A stretch of DNA of 64,000 nt from assembly GCF_900747795.2 (NCBI RefSeq), contig NC_041396.2:121342040-121406039 (forward strand), written 5' to 3'. Made by a program: the position numbers and the translations under genes. The stretch is from Erpetoichthys calabaricus (taxonomy: Eukaryota; Chordata; Cladistia; Polypteriformes; Polypteridae). Shown piece after piece: positions 23,300-34,204 of this stretch (within the stretch, counting starts at the first letter, position 1; every line of letters begins with the position of its first letter). The notes under the pieces were generated by a model that saw only the letters and a list, made by a program, of their open reading frames with translations, did no database searches and was not told the origin of the DNA.

Positions 23300-24250
23300 T
23301 GCAACCATTTACACCCTCACTGGTGGTGCTGGCTTGGCTGGCATGTGTGGTGCACAGGTAGGTATTACTGTTTGACTTAGCGGTTTGATGAGAAGGTGAA
23401 CTCCAATTTACTGGCCTGCTGTCAATAATTGTCTCTATACAGCCCAATAATGTTCTTGGAGGCAGAAAAATGTCATGTTTGGTAGAGTTGCGGACTGGGA
23501 TTTTTACAGCTTTTGAGGCGCCTACTGGTATATCCACTAGGGCAGGGAACAGTTCTAACCCTTCTGGTAAGTCACCTTTTAAGGCTGGTTCAAATAACAT
23601 CGTCCCTCCCTCTGGCCAGGATCTGGTAAAACACCTAACCTCACATATTTGATCACTTGAAACAGTGAGACCCCTCTTTCCTATTCTGATGTTTTTGCTT
23701 AGAGGATTTTCTTTGGCTGAACTGTCACTGATTACAGAGACTATGGTTTCCGCTGTGTCTCTATGAAGATTTAATGCTTCTGCCAATAGGTCACTTAAAC
23801 TGACACTCCCAGGCTTTTCCAGGCTCTCTAAGATGATTTCCTCAATTACATTGAACCCTAGCAATAAACCACTAACACAGCTCTGACTCACTAGCATGGG
23901 TACCTGTATGGCTACTTGACAATGTTTTGCGCTTTTGATTTCCACCAGTATTTCAATCCATCCCTCAAAAGGTACATCAGTCCCATTAGCTGCTGTGATT
24001 CTGAGTGGATCATCAGGCAAGAGATCTTCAAGTGACTTAATTGTGGTGTCTGGTAAATGTTTATCTAACCAGGACTTTGCCAATATAGTTACCTGAGTGC
24101 CACTGTCCAATAACATATCTGTTTTGACACCATTAAGATAACAGGTAAGCATGCACCTTCTGCCAATCAACTTGGCTACACGCTTTCCTCTTCTCACTCT
24201 GTGTCTTAGTGGTGGCTGGCTATTGGCTGGAGTCTTTTCCCCATAGCTGG
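23300..24250 (-). pseudogene. Protease part of the large Gypsy fossil
   Basis: TDMLLDSGTQVTIL near 24100 is the retropepsin active-site region (DSG), preceded by a basic RRGKRVAKLIGRR stretch. Sequence downstream of it links to the RT part. Confidence 0.8.
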
Positions 24251-24299
24251 GTACAGTGGCAGGGGACTCTGGCTCTGACGTGGTCACTGGTGGTCCCTC

Positions 24300-25600
24300 C
24301 CCAGTGACCCTCTCATGTTTCCCGCTGCCTTACTTTTTGACAGATAGCCGATAGCTCTGTGACCTTCCTGGCCACACCTAAAGCAGTGGGTGCAGTTAGC
24401 AGTCCCTTGACTTATACATAGCTTGCATTTCCCCTTTGTGCCAGACTTGGGTGGTTGCACAGTACTTGGGGAGTTGGCCTGCGTGGACTCTGGGTTACTT
24501 GCAATAGGGGTGAGAGCCTTCTCGATAGTTTTAGCTAAGGCTGAGACATGCACTGTCAGTTCCTGCAGGGCTGTGCGCTGTGCCTGTACTTCAGCCTGTG
24601 TTTGAAGAATGCTGGCCTGCACTTCAGTGGATGGCTGGCCTGCACGTGGTGTCTCCCCTTGCTATATGGAACTGACTGTAACTGTTTTTGTCTTATGTAG
24701 CTGACCGAGGCGTGCCTGCCTCCCAACTTCTTCAGTAACTGCCCCGGTTATTATCTCTAAGATGAAATCATCAGTTACACTCAAGTCTGAAAGGACAGAT
24801 TTCAAGTCTCGCCTTACATAAGCATATTTCTCACTGATTCCCTGATACAATGAATGAAGGAATATTCTTTGAACCAGCTTTTCATCATATTGAAACCCTG
24901 AATTGCTCTGTTGGGAAGCGAACAATACACGCTGTTTCAATCCCATTAAACGGTACATGAACTGTTGTGGGTTTTCCTTGTCCTGTTGTTTTGCATTACT
25001 AAGCTCCTGAAATAGTTCGGCACTACTCTTGTCTCTTAAGTGTGCTCTGAGAAAACGCTTGAGCTCAGCTACAGTTAACCCATGTTTGATCATCAACATG
25101 TCTTTAAAGGTACCAGGTTTGATTATTTTTAAAACAGTTCATATGACCTCTGCCTCTGTAAACTCCTCAGCTAGCCCTTCATCCATCTGCCTGCACAGGG
25201 TGCTATAGTTAACATCAGAGTCAGAGTCAGAAATCTGCCCACTGTGTATTTTAAATTCTCTACGAGGCAATAAGGCAGCAACATCTGACAACTTAATTAC
25301 ATCAGTTACCTGGTTGGTTACAACAGATGATCTGTCTGCCCTAGCATTCACTATTGAAGGAGTTGCTGCTGCTTCAGCCTCTGCCACTAACTCACATTCC
25401 ATATCTACAGCCTCTGGAGGTTGTTGCAGTTCTGTGATGAGGTCATTGAAGACTAACAGACGACTCATGCCTTGGTCCTCTTCACTTGCCAGCTTGTCAC
25501 TTTTCAAAAAGTCCACAATGAAGTCATAGAGTTCCACCTCTGTTGCATCATCCCCTGGCAAGTCTTCCTGTACCTCATTTTTGATAGATGCTGCAAGTTT
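24300..25600 (-). pseudogene. Gag-like part of the large Gypsy fossil
   Basis: A CCHC knuckle, CFRCGQEGHRAIG, lies near 24350. To its right are helical, charged segments (for example ELFQELSNAKQQDKENPQQF) matching the capsid-like domain of vertebrate Gypsy gag proteins. An acidic N-terminal stretch lies at about 25.2-25.6 kb. Confidence 0.75.
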
Positions 25601-25660
25601 GTGGAGCACATCTGTGTTGGCGGAGTTGATCAGCTGATGGAGCTGCCTCTGGATTCCACG

Positions 25661-26149
25661 TCATAGTCCTAATAGAGCAGACATCTCCTCACCACTGGAA
25701 TCTGTGGTGCAGCACATTAGCCCAGGAACTTGAAGTCAGGTTCAGTTATTCAAGATAAGCTCCCCTTAGGAACTGCAGGAAGAACATGACTTTCTAGGGA
25801 AAAATTTAGACCGTTTAAAAGCTAGTACCACTTTGTTTATTTTTTTGTCAGCTTGTAATACTTTCTTGTTTTTAATTATGTTTTTTATATAGCAAACTGC
25901 ATTTGACAAAACCCTATATTCCAGGGCCAGAATTTTGGCACTGTGACACCATGGGGGTCTTTCACATAAATGTTATTTCTACTAGCTTAGATCTGTGTGG
26001 TAACTGAAGCCTGGCAATCAAAATACATTAGTGTTTTTTAATATTACTGATATGTTATATGCAAATTAACCTTCATGAAGGATTTGCAATATTTTTTGTC
26101 CTCACAAAAAATCTCTGTTCATAAATGGCTCAAAACGTATGATGTTGTG
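25661..26149. other. Anonymous DNA
   Basis: No gene recognised. It may hide the right flank of the Gypsy element, but no LTR-like sequence was seen. Confidence 0.4.
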
Positions 26150-26240
26150 TTTCACTTTTCAACAGAGAGCAGCACCTAGTGGGGACAAAAAATATAGCAA
26201 ATGTTTCATGAAGCTTCATTTGCCCATCACTACTAATATT
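26150..26240. mobile_element. hAT-type terminal sequence
   Basis: CACCTAGTGGGGACAAA followed by ATGAAGCTTCATTTGCCCATC matches the terminal repeats of hAT elements read outward to the right (reverse complement GATGGGCAAATGAAGC). The partner terminus was not found. Confidence 0.45.
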
Positions 26241-26399
26241 TAACTTTTGGGGATCTGTCATGTTATCCGTCAATGGCAATTATCCTAATCATATACCTAT
26301 TTGTCAGGGACCATTCACTCTTTAAAAAAACTAAACATCATGCTTAATTGGAGAAAACCCACACAGCCTGAAGAGTTGCAGCTTTGCCCTTTCTTCTTC

Positions 26400-27660
26400 A
26401 ATTAAAGTTCTGTTAATAATTTTTCAAGCATTTGAATATCCAGTTTTCAAGTTTACAATTTTTAAAACCCCAAACAGCAATACTTCAGCCAACCACCAGG
26501 AGGCAATCTAGATATTTTTGTCTTCACGTTCAGGAAACTGTTCTGTTAATCATCAGTTTCAAGGGAAAATGTCAATGTCAAAGAGCCTAAAACAGAAAAT
26601 TGACACAGCAAATCACAGCTTTAATGAAGAATAGATTGAAAAATATACATTCATCGTTCCATGTTTCAGTAATACCAAACGTGTGCCTCATTTGCAGTGA
26701 AACGATTGCAGTTTCAAGAGAAAGCAATATTAAACATCACCGTTACTCAAGACATGCAACTTTCAAAGTGACGTACCCTGAGTAATGTTGGAAAACTGGA
26801 TATTCCTACACCGGCGTAATTACTAACGGATCTTTAACTGAACAACATAGAGCAACAAGTGCATCTCTTTAAGCTGCCTGGGTTCTCTCCAAACAGAACC
26901 ATTTACCGAAACTGAAGTTTTTAAGGTCAGTGTTTTGGAGGAACTTGCTACAGACAAATCTATGGATAGGATAATTACCTCTGTTAAGCAAATACCACTA
27001 TCTGCCTCAAATACTAACCGTCATGTCCATGTCTTGGCAGAGGATATCCAGCGAATAGTACTCGATTAGGTCAAGAAAGCTTCACACCTATTTCTGGTTA
27101 TTGACGAGCCCACGGACATCACTGACATTTCCCAGCTGTGCGTTTTTGTCAGATATTTTGATAGTAAACAATTCAAAGAAGAGCTGTTGGCTTTGATGCT
27201 GCTGGAAGGTGATACCACTGGTGACATTATCTTTGGAAACTGCAGGAGCTTTTTAAAAAGCATGACTTGTTATCAGAAAAAATAAATCCGATCATCACTG
27301 ATGGTGCTCCTGTCGTGGCCGGCAAAAAACGGGGTCTGGTGAACAGCATCTTATAAGAATGTGTCTCCCAAAAATAACGCACTTCACTGTCTTCACTGTC
27401 TTATTCACCAAAGTGTGCTGTGCGCCAAACTAAGTGGTGAACTGAAAGATGTTATGGATGAAACAATGAAAATAATTAACTTCAACAGAGAGAATTTAAG
27501 TACACAGCATTGCCTGCTCCTCAAATTTGTGCTGGACTATCAAACGGTTATTTGTTATTTGCACTAAGAAGCATCAAACATTCTGTTCACTCTCTTGAAA
27601 CCAACATTTCTGGTAGCTATGAAATATTTGTTTCATTAATTTATATGTAATTTATTCATA
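26400..27660 (+). pseudogene. Decayed hAT transposase (ZBED/GTF2IRD2-like)
   Basis: 26600-26785 encodes CLICSETIAVSRESNIKHH...H, the C..C...H..H finger at the start of hAT transposases of the ZBED/GTF2IRD2 group. At 27090-27150, LFLVIDEPTDITDISQL corresponds to the IDESTDI block with the first catalytic aspartate. 27295-27330 gives ITDGAPVVAGKKRGLV, matching the TDGAPAM block with the second. 27361-27560 resembles the following HCLIHQ...LCAK region. There is an in-frame stop just before the first block, a frame change between the blocks and the C-terminal dimerisation domain is absent. A dead plain DNA transposon. Confidence 0.75.
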
Positions 27661-28263
27661 TCTATTTTCTGTTTTCACACAAAACGGAAATTTACCATGC
27701 TGTTTTGTTTTTTATGTGATATTAATTAAACCAAATTTCTTTTCTCCTTTGACTGTTGTTTTGTTTGTTATTGTGCATGTGTAAAAAATGAATTGTTATA
27801 AAACAGAATGTTAAAAAAAACAAAATGTTAAATGAGAGTTATGAGTTTGTCCCCACTCTTGACAATATTGTATCCGGCTGCAGGTCGCAGACTTGGCCTT
27901 CCACGCCCCCGGCCTTCCACGCCACGCCCCCAGCATTCGCTTCTGTCCGGTCACATCGCTTTCGTTGAAAAACTAGTAATGTTGATTTACCCTGTAACCC
28001 TAAAAGACGATATTAATATGACTTGCTCTAATCACGAGGCAAGAATCCGAGTTTCTCTTTACGGTATTACTGTCGCATTTACTTTTAGAAACAGAAAAAA
28101 ACAGTTTTATAATTTATGAATCAGGATTCGATATAGTTAAAAGAAAGAGGGCATAATATATTTTTAGATTAAGGAAACACCATACTAAATATGAATGTGG
28201 TTGCTCTAAACGCTATTATAGTGAACTCTATCATTCAAAATATTTGAAATTTTTTTTACGGTA
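27661..28263. other. Flank of the 9 kb palindrome
   Basis: 27870-27960 is a GC-rich block (CCGGCTGCAGGTCGCAGAC, then two CCTTCCACGCC units) whose reverse complement recurs at about 39195-39245 on the other side of the palindrome. No gene recognised. A 95-codon open frame at 27832-28119 has no recognisable product. Confidence 0.45.
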
Positions 28264-28269
28264 CTTGTG
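28264..28269 (+). repeat. Left target-site duplication CTTGTG
   Basis: CTTGTG directly left of the AGTAGTTATATGC terminus. The identical six bases lie directly right of the other terminus at 37306-37311. Confidence 0.8.
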
Positions 28270-31200
28270 AGTAGTTATATGCATGCGGCATCTGTCAAAA
28301 TGATTTATGACCTTTAAGCCCCGCCCCTTTGGACTTTGGACCAGAAGTCCCACCCTTTGGACAGTTAGACCGGAAGTCCCGCCCCCTTTCCTCTGATTGG
28401 TGGATTTGAAGGGTGCGCCCCTTTTCTCTGATTGGTGGATTTGAAGGATGCGTCCGCCCCCTACACCTGTTTGCCCCCACCTCCACCACCTGTTTACCCC
28501 CTCCTTGAACCCGCCCCTTAACCACCTGATTGGTGGATTTGATGGATGTCCCCCCTCCTTGAACCCACCCCATCCACTTGTATGTCCCCGGAAACTGTCA
28601 AGTGCAGCCCCCCTTCTCCCAAAGACAAATCCAGGCCTGTTGGTGGCTCACTGCTCTCGAAGACACACACACGAGCGTTTCAAGGGGCAGAGCCGCCGGC
28701 CTCTACTGTTTTGGGTAAGATCTCCTGTATCTATGACTTTAAAGATCTATCCTTTGCTTTAGCACTTGTAAACCATTTTTTATTTGATCTAAGTCACGCA
28801 TAGAGAAACCATCCACACTGTTAGCAGCCACGAGTCTGGGTCTTGTGTGCTTCTGTGTGAGGTCGAAGCTCCAAGTATACACATGGGCAAGCTCGGAAAT
28901 AGGAGTTGCCGGCTCTCTGTCTGTACAGAGACTGACTGAGCGCACCCGTTAGATCCAAACTGACAGCCCCTGTGCGTAAACAGCTGTGCCTAAATCATAC
29001 CTCCTCCAATCCCAGGCGTTGGGGAGGTGCATTTTACAGCTCCTAGGTAACAGGTTAGGGGAAGGAGGGGAGCGATGCACAGCTCCTAGGCAACAGATTG
29101 CGTCCGATGTGAAAATTGACCTTACATTGCGGAATGCCACTTGTAAAACAGATGAGACATTCCAAAGACACGGATGGCAACAGACATTAAGCGTATCCGG
29201 TTAAAATGATTGTCAAACATTTGCTATCATAAAGTACTTCCAAACCTCCGCCCAACCATCTGTTTTCTCCGGAAACTGTCAAGAACCAGTGATGGATGGG
29301 TGCCCCCCTCCTTGAACCTCCGCCCAGGCCCTCCTGTATCTATCTATGACTTTAAAGATCTATCCTTTGCTTTAACACATGTAAACCGTTTTTTATTTGA
29401 TCTAAGTCAAGCATAGAGAAAGCTCCCAGACATTCTCTGCTTATTTGCATGTGCAGCCCATTGTATGCATTCATGAGTAATGACCATCTTGTGAAATCTT
29501 TGCATCAGGCTGTGTCTCTTTCGGGCATTAAATGAGGCATATAGAATAAATTGAGAAATGTTAACATTTCCATAAATAAACTATGGTAGGACAAATCGTC
29601 ACAACATCGGCTCTCTGTCTGTACAAAGACTGCCTGAGCCGGCAGCATCTGAGAGCACCCGTTAGATCCAAACTGACAACCCCTGCGCACACGTGTGTCA
29701 ACAGATGTCAGTCAGCTCCCCTCCCACCCTTCCCCCGGAACGGGAGTGCGCACCAAGTTTGCTCGCGCGCTGCATCTCAGAGAACGAGTTAAGGGATTTA
29801 AAAATCACACTCACATTTTAAATAGTCAGCGACCCTAAGGTTTCATATGGCGTTTAGATTTCTAAATGTTATTCTGATAATCCCAAAGTGAAGCCGCGGC
29901 CCGTGTCTATAGCTGCACTCTTTAGGAGCGCACAGCTTGATTCAGCCCCTGTGCCTAAACAGCTGTGCCTAAACTACACCTCTTCCAGCTTCAGGTGTCG
30001 GGGTGCATCTCAGAGAACAAGTTAAGGGATTTAAAAAATCACACAGTTAAATAATAGGCAACAGCACCCTTTTAAATGGCGTATTACAAAAAGCTATCCT
30101 CGGGTATATAAAAAGTATTTCTCACACACAGATTTTTTTAGACGTTTAAATGTTAGAAAGTCTTCTACCGGCAATCATTCTGGGAAAGGAGCTTTAGAAA
30201 CACTCTTTGGCAAAGCTATGCTTTCCAAGGCTTAGCAGCTCCGGCCGCCTGGGTGGTGTGGGGTTGCGTTTTACAGCACAGTTTTACAGCATAGAGACGG
30301 CAGGCTCAGGGTCTGAAGGTTAGGTGGGAGCAATTTTACAGCTCCTAGGCATCAGGTTTTGGTCGGCTTAGTCCAGATCCTGACCTTTAAACTCATCTCG
30401 GAGCGTCCAACGTGAAAATTGGCCTTGCCTTGCAGAAAGCCGCTTCTAAAAGAAATGATGTTTTTCCAGGAGCTTAATGCAACTGTGTTTTCATTCCTCT
30501 AAATGAAAGGTAATTATTTTAATACATCCTAGTAGCCCCAAAGCCCGGATGATTTTTTTAGAAGTATCCAGTGTATTGTTGAATAAGATGTACCGGGATG
30601 TATGAGATTATATCTTGATACACAGGGAACCTGAGATCCGGCTGTCTGTTTTTATTTACCTCTTTAAAAAGTTTGTATACATTTTTCTTTATCCGCTTTT
30701 TTTTTTTCACAAATGTCAGGTATCTTTGTAAAGCGGTCGAATAAAGTCGCCGCGTTCGAGTATGAATTTCATTTGTTTATTCAGTTCCATTTCCGTAGCC
30801 TTTTGTTTTCGAAGCACATCTTGAGCGTGTACTCATATTTATCCTCTCGAACCTAATAAACTAGTAATGAAAAGAATGGCCGTGCTGATGAGGATTTTTT
30901 AAATTTTTGACAAAGGAGAACTTTGTAAATACCCTTGGGCATTTAAACGGAGCTTTATAAGATTGCAGGTTTCAAACTGAGCCTGGTTTTGTACGGGCAT
31001 TTAAAAGCACAAAATGTTGATATTTTCCGTCTACTCAAAAACTAAAATTATTTCTTTCTATTAACACAGGGGATAATTAGAAAACATTTTACTATACTAT
31101 TTTTAATTAAAAACAGAAAAGCCCGATTATGATTTTTGTTTTGTCATGGGAGGATGCTAGGGTGACACTTTTCCCTTTACACTCTTTCTTACGTAGACTT

Positions 31201-31385
31201 TAACACATATTCTTACCAAAATAGTTCATCACATCCCAATTCCTGTAACTTTAGGTAATTAGACAGAGCTCCATAACAGGCAAGAGAAAAAGAAAAGTAT
31301 TATAGGTCAAATACACAGGGCCAGAAAACAAAAGAAAAATAAAGTGTGAACACCACACAACATGGTATTGCTAGAGGTTTCATTT
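28270..31385 (+). repeat. Left arm of the 9 kb palindrome
   Basis: 3116 bp, matching the reverse complement of 34205-37305 throughout, with small indels (arms differ by 15 bp in length). The outer 300 bp are GC-rich with repeated ATTGG and CCGCCCC boxes. A TATA-like TATATAAAA lies at 30105-30113 pointing inward. Internal direct duplications make up part of it (28722-28807 with 29332-29421, and 28910-28974 with 29608-29686). Short open frames recur in both arms only because the arms are copies. Confidence 0.9.
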
Positions 31386-34204
31386 TTTCCAGGTGACCCA
31401 TTTTTGCGTTGTGTGAGGTACCAGCCATAAGTCAAGATCTTTCTTTTATACTGAACTGATAAAGGTAATCTAGGTATGATGTGGTCATCCTGTCTCCAAG
31501 ACAACTTTTCCTTTATTACATTTAAATTTCTTGTCTCTGAAAATTCACTCATAGCTCATACACTTCTGCTCTTAGAGCCAGGAGGCTATAGTGCTTGGCT
31601 CTTTTGCACAGCCGAAGTTCATTGAACTAATATCATGTTTTTAAAATCAGCACACTTGTATACCTCACAAAATAGCAGAGCTAATCACTCTTTCTGCTTA
31701 AACACTAAAGCATTAGTGAACAAAATACATTTTCAGTAGACAAGTAAAATGACCAGTTGCTTTAACACCAAAATAAAGCATCTAAAAGTATCTTTGTAAA
31801 GGTCCAATTTTAAAACATTATAAGAAAAATCCTTGTCTCCAAAAGAGTTTTGCCCATTTTTCCAACAGGCTTCTTGACTGATCTTTGGAATCATCAGGGT
31901 CTTTCTGATCACATCCACCCAAACACGGCATATAACTTAATTTCTGTACTGTACTCATTTTAAATGATAATAGCCAGTATAAAGTCCCTAAGGGAACTGG
32001 AGACATCTGATATCTTCTATCATATATCTTTTTTGCAAGCTCAAGTAATTTAGAGTCTGCTCACAACATAAATGTACGGTTATTTTTTCTCAAATGGCCA
32101 AATCAGATTTTATTCTCATTAGAGTTTATTTCCATATTTTATTATACCTACTTAACTTTTATCGACATTTATCTTATCTCTATATTCTTCTAGTATCAGA
32201 ATGTAGTTTAAGTTAATTTGTTTGGGTTCAATAGAGGTATTTTTCATTTTTTCACATCTTAGCGCCCCCTAGGTGGGGTCCGCCCCAACAGTTTGAGAGC
32301 CACTGTTGTAGGGGTTATTTGTAAAACACTCTGGGGCACTTCAAGCTAAATTAGATTCCCTCGGCGTTCCATTTTTGTTGTAAATTGTATTTAGTCTCTC
32401 TCTTTATTTACTAAACATTTTATACGATGATTAGAAAACAGTCATCTTGTTCACGCTTTAATTTAAATCAGCATTTTCATCGACAGGTTATAAACACTTG
32501 GGACTCAGGATGCTTTGTATAATACAAAGTTTTAGAAATTCTGTTAACGCTTGGTAATAGCCTTCCATTTTACATCAGTTATGAGCCCCTGAAAAATAAG
32601 AATGGTTATGTTATACACTACAGGGCTGACGATTAGGTTGATTTTGGACACGTTAGGCAAATCAGGAAGGAAAATGTTTTAGTGAATAGTTACATAATAT
32701 CTATTATAGGTGTTAACACAAGGATTAAAATTTTACTAAAACTGTGAGGTTTATTCTTTCTTTTAGGTAGTCCAAGTTACATAGGACATCTATCCTAGAA
32801 AATGGCTTTTCCCCTCTGTTTGTGAAAAAAGCACCCTTTGTTTGAGTAGCATTCAGGGTGAAGGGGATTCCAAGAGTCAACAAGTGTCTGCAATCTTTTT
32901 AAATACGAGTCAAAGGACCAGGGTTTGTGCAATGATCACGGTCAGGGGCAGAGTTAAGCTAGACATTATTATTATTAGTCCAAAATGAAACACTGACTCG
33001 CCCATATCACAAATATAAGACAGTAAATTTACAAACACTAAGTCGCAGAGGAGATTAAAAAAACATATTAAGACCGGATCAACAAGGGATCACCCCAAGC
33101 TCACAACACACTGCAACTGAACCTACGTGTTTTGCAGTATATTATTAGCTAAGCGGTCATCTATTTAGCCCGTTCCTCGGAGTTGGGCAAAACATCTGTT
33201 AGTATGATGCTAATTAATATTAGACAGCTATTGTTAGGACCTTATCCGGCACTAAAAGTTGGGCTTGTGTTCCTCCAGAGTCAGGAAGAACATGAAAAAA
33301 GTGGAATTATAAAGGAGTTATTACAATTTGAAAAACTGTGATGTATAAAAAAATCATCATGAAAAGAAACCTTTTTTTGAAATAAATAATAATAAGCTTT
33401 TTTGACATGTGCAGTCTGGAATAGTCTGAAGATGTCTTAAAGAGTTAATTTTTAAATAAAGCTTGCAAAAGGCATATTAAAAATATTAAAACTAAATAAA
33501 AACACAGAAGTACCATTTAATGATATCCATTAGTGTTAAGTATTATCAAGCACTGGGCTCTATTTATAAGGTTTATTTAGTTATAAGCAAAATGATCGGC
33601 TGCGTTTTGCTTTGAAATTAATCATAGTTTGACACAGCTTTAAGAATGAGAATGCAAGACGAACCTATACACTTAATAACAAATGTTGCCGTTTCAATTA
33701 GGGATATCTTGGATCTCCGTTTTATTTTAACCTTTGGACCAGAAACCCCTGGTCAGCGAAATATACCACATATATTGAAAATGAACCGTGTCGACATGCT
33801 AACTAAATAGATACAAGATATTTGAGAATATGGACCTGGGCTCTACCCAGATGAATCTGACAAACTAAGGGTCTCCACTTCATTGCCAGACTTTCTGCGG
33901 GTGCTATTGTTCTTGTAATGGAGAATGCAAAAGATTGTTAATCTTTAAAGGGCTTGTGTCCACAGTGTTAACCATCCATAGGACGTGATGTTCAAAATTC
34001 AACTAGGGTTTTTCCGAAGAGATGGGACAAGTGCGGCGTGTGTTCTGTATTCTCTTTTCACAATGACCAGACTCCCAAGAACTTAGGCCGTTTTTATGTA
34101 GAAGTACATTTCACAGACCTGAATAAGAGACGATCCATCAAACTACTCTGGACGCAAAGAAGGGCCAATCAGGCAGGTGGGGTGGGAGAATAAAATCTCA
34201 TTAC
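31386..34204. other. Spacer of the 9 kb palindrome
   Basis: 2819 bp, AT-rich, no open frame above about 80 codons and no protein motif recognised. 32262-32312 carries GCGCCCCCTAGGTGGGG and GTTTGAGAGCCACTG, typical of a hAT terminus (CAGTGGCTCTCAAAC on the minus strand), so another transposon end lies inside. 33040-33075 has a GTCGCAGAGGAGATTAAA block resembling the Helitron minisatellite unit. Confidence 0.6.

Larger units (their letters stand above)
19331..25660 (-). mobile_element. Large Gypsy-type LTR retrotransposon fossil
   Basis: Runs right to left. The parts, from high to low coordinates, are a gag-like region with a CCHC zinc knuckle, an aspartic protease, reverse transcriptase with RNase H, an integrase and a C-terminal tail. 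A purine-rich tract (ACAGGGGAGAG on the minus strand, about 19642-19652) precedes a candidate 3' LTR. The element is nearly complete in its order of parts but broken in a handful of places, and I saw no matching LTR on the right side. Sequence quality suggests moderate age, much younger than the CR1 or RTE relics. Plus-strand open frames here are shadows. Confidence 0.9.
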
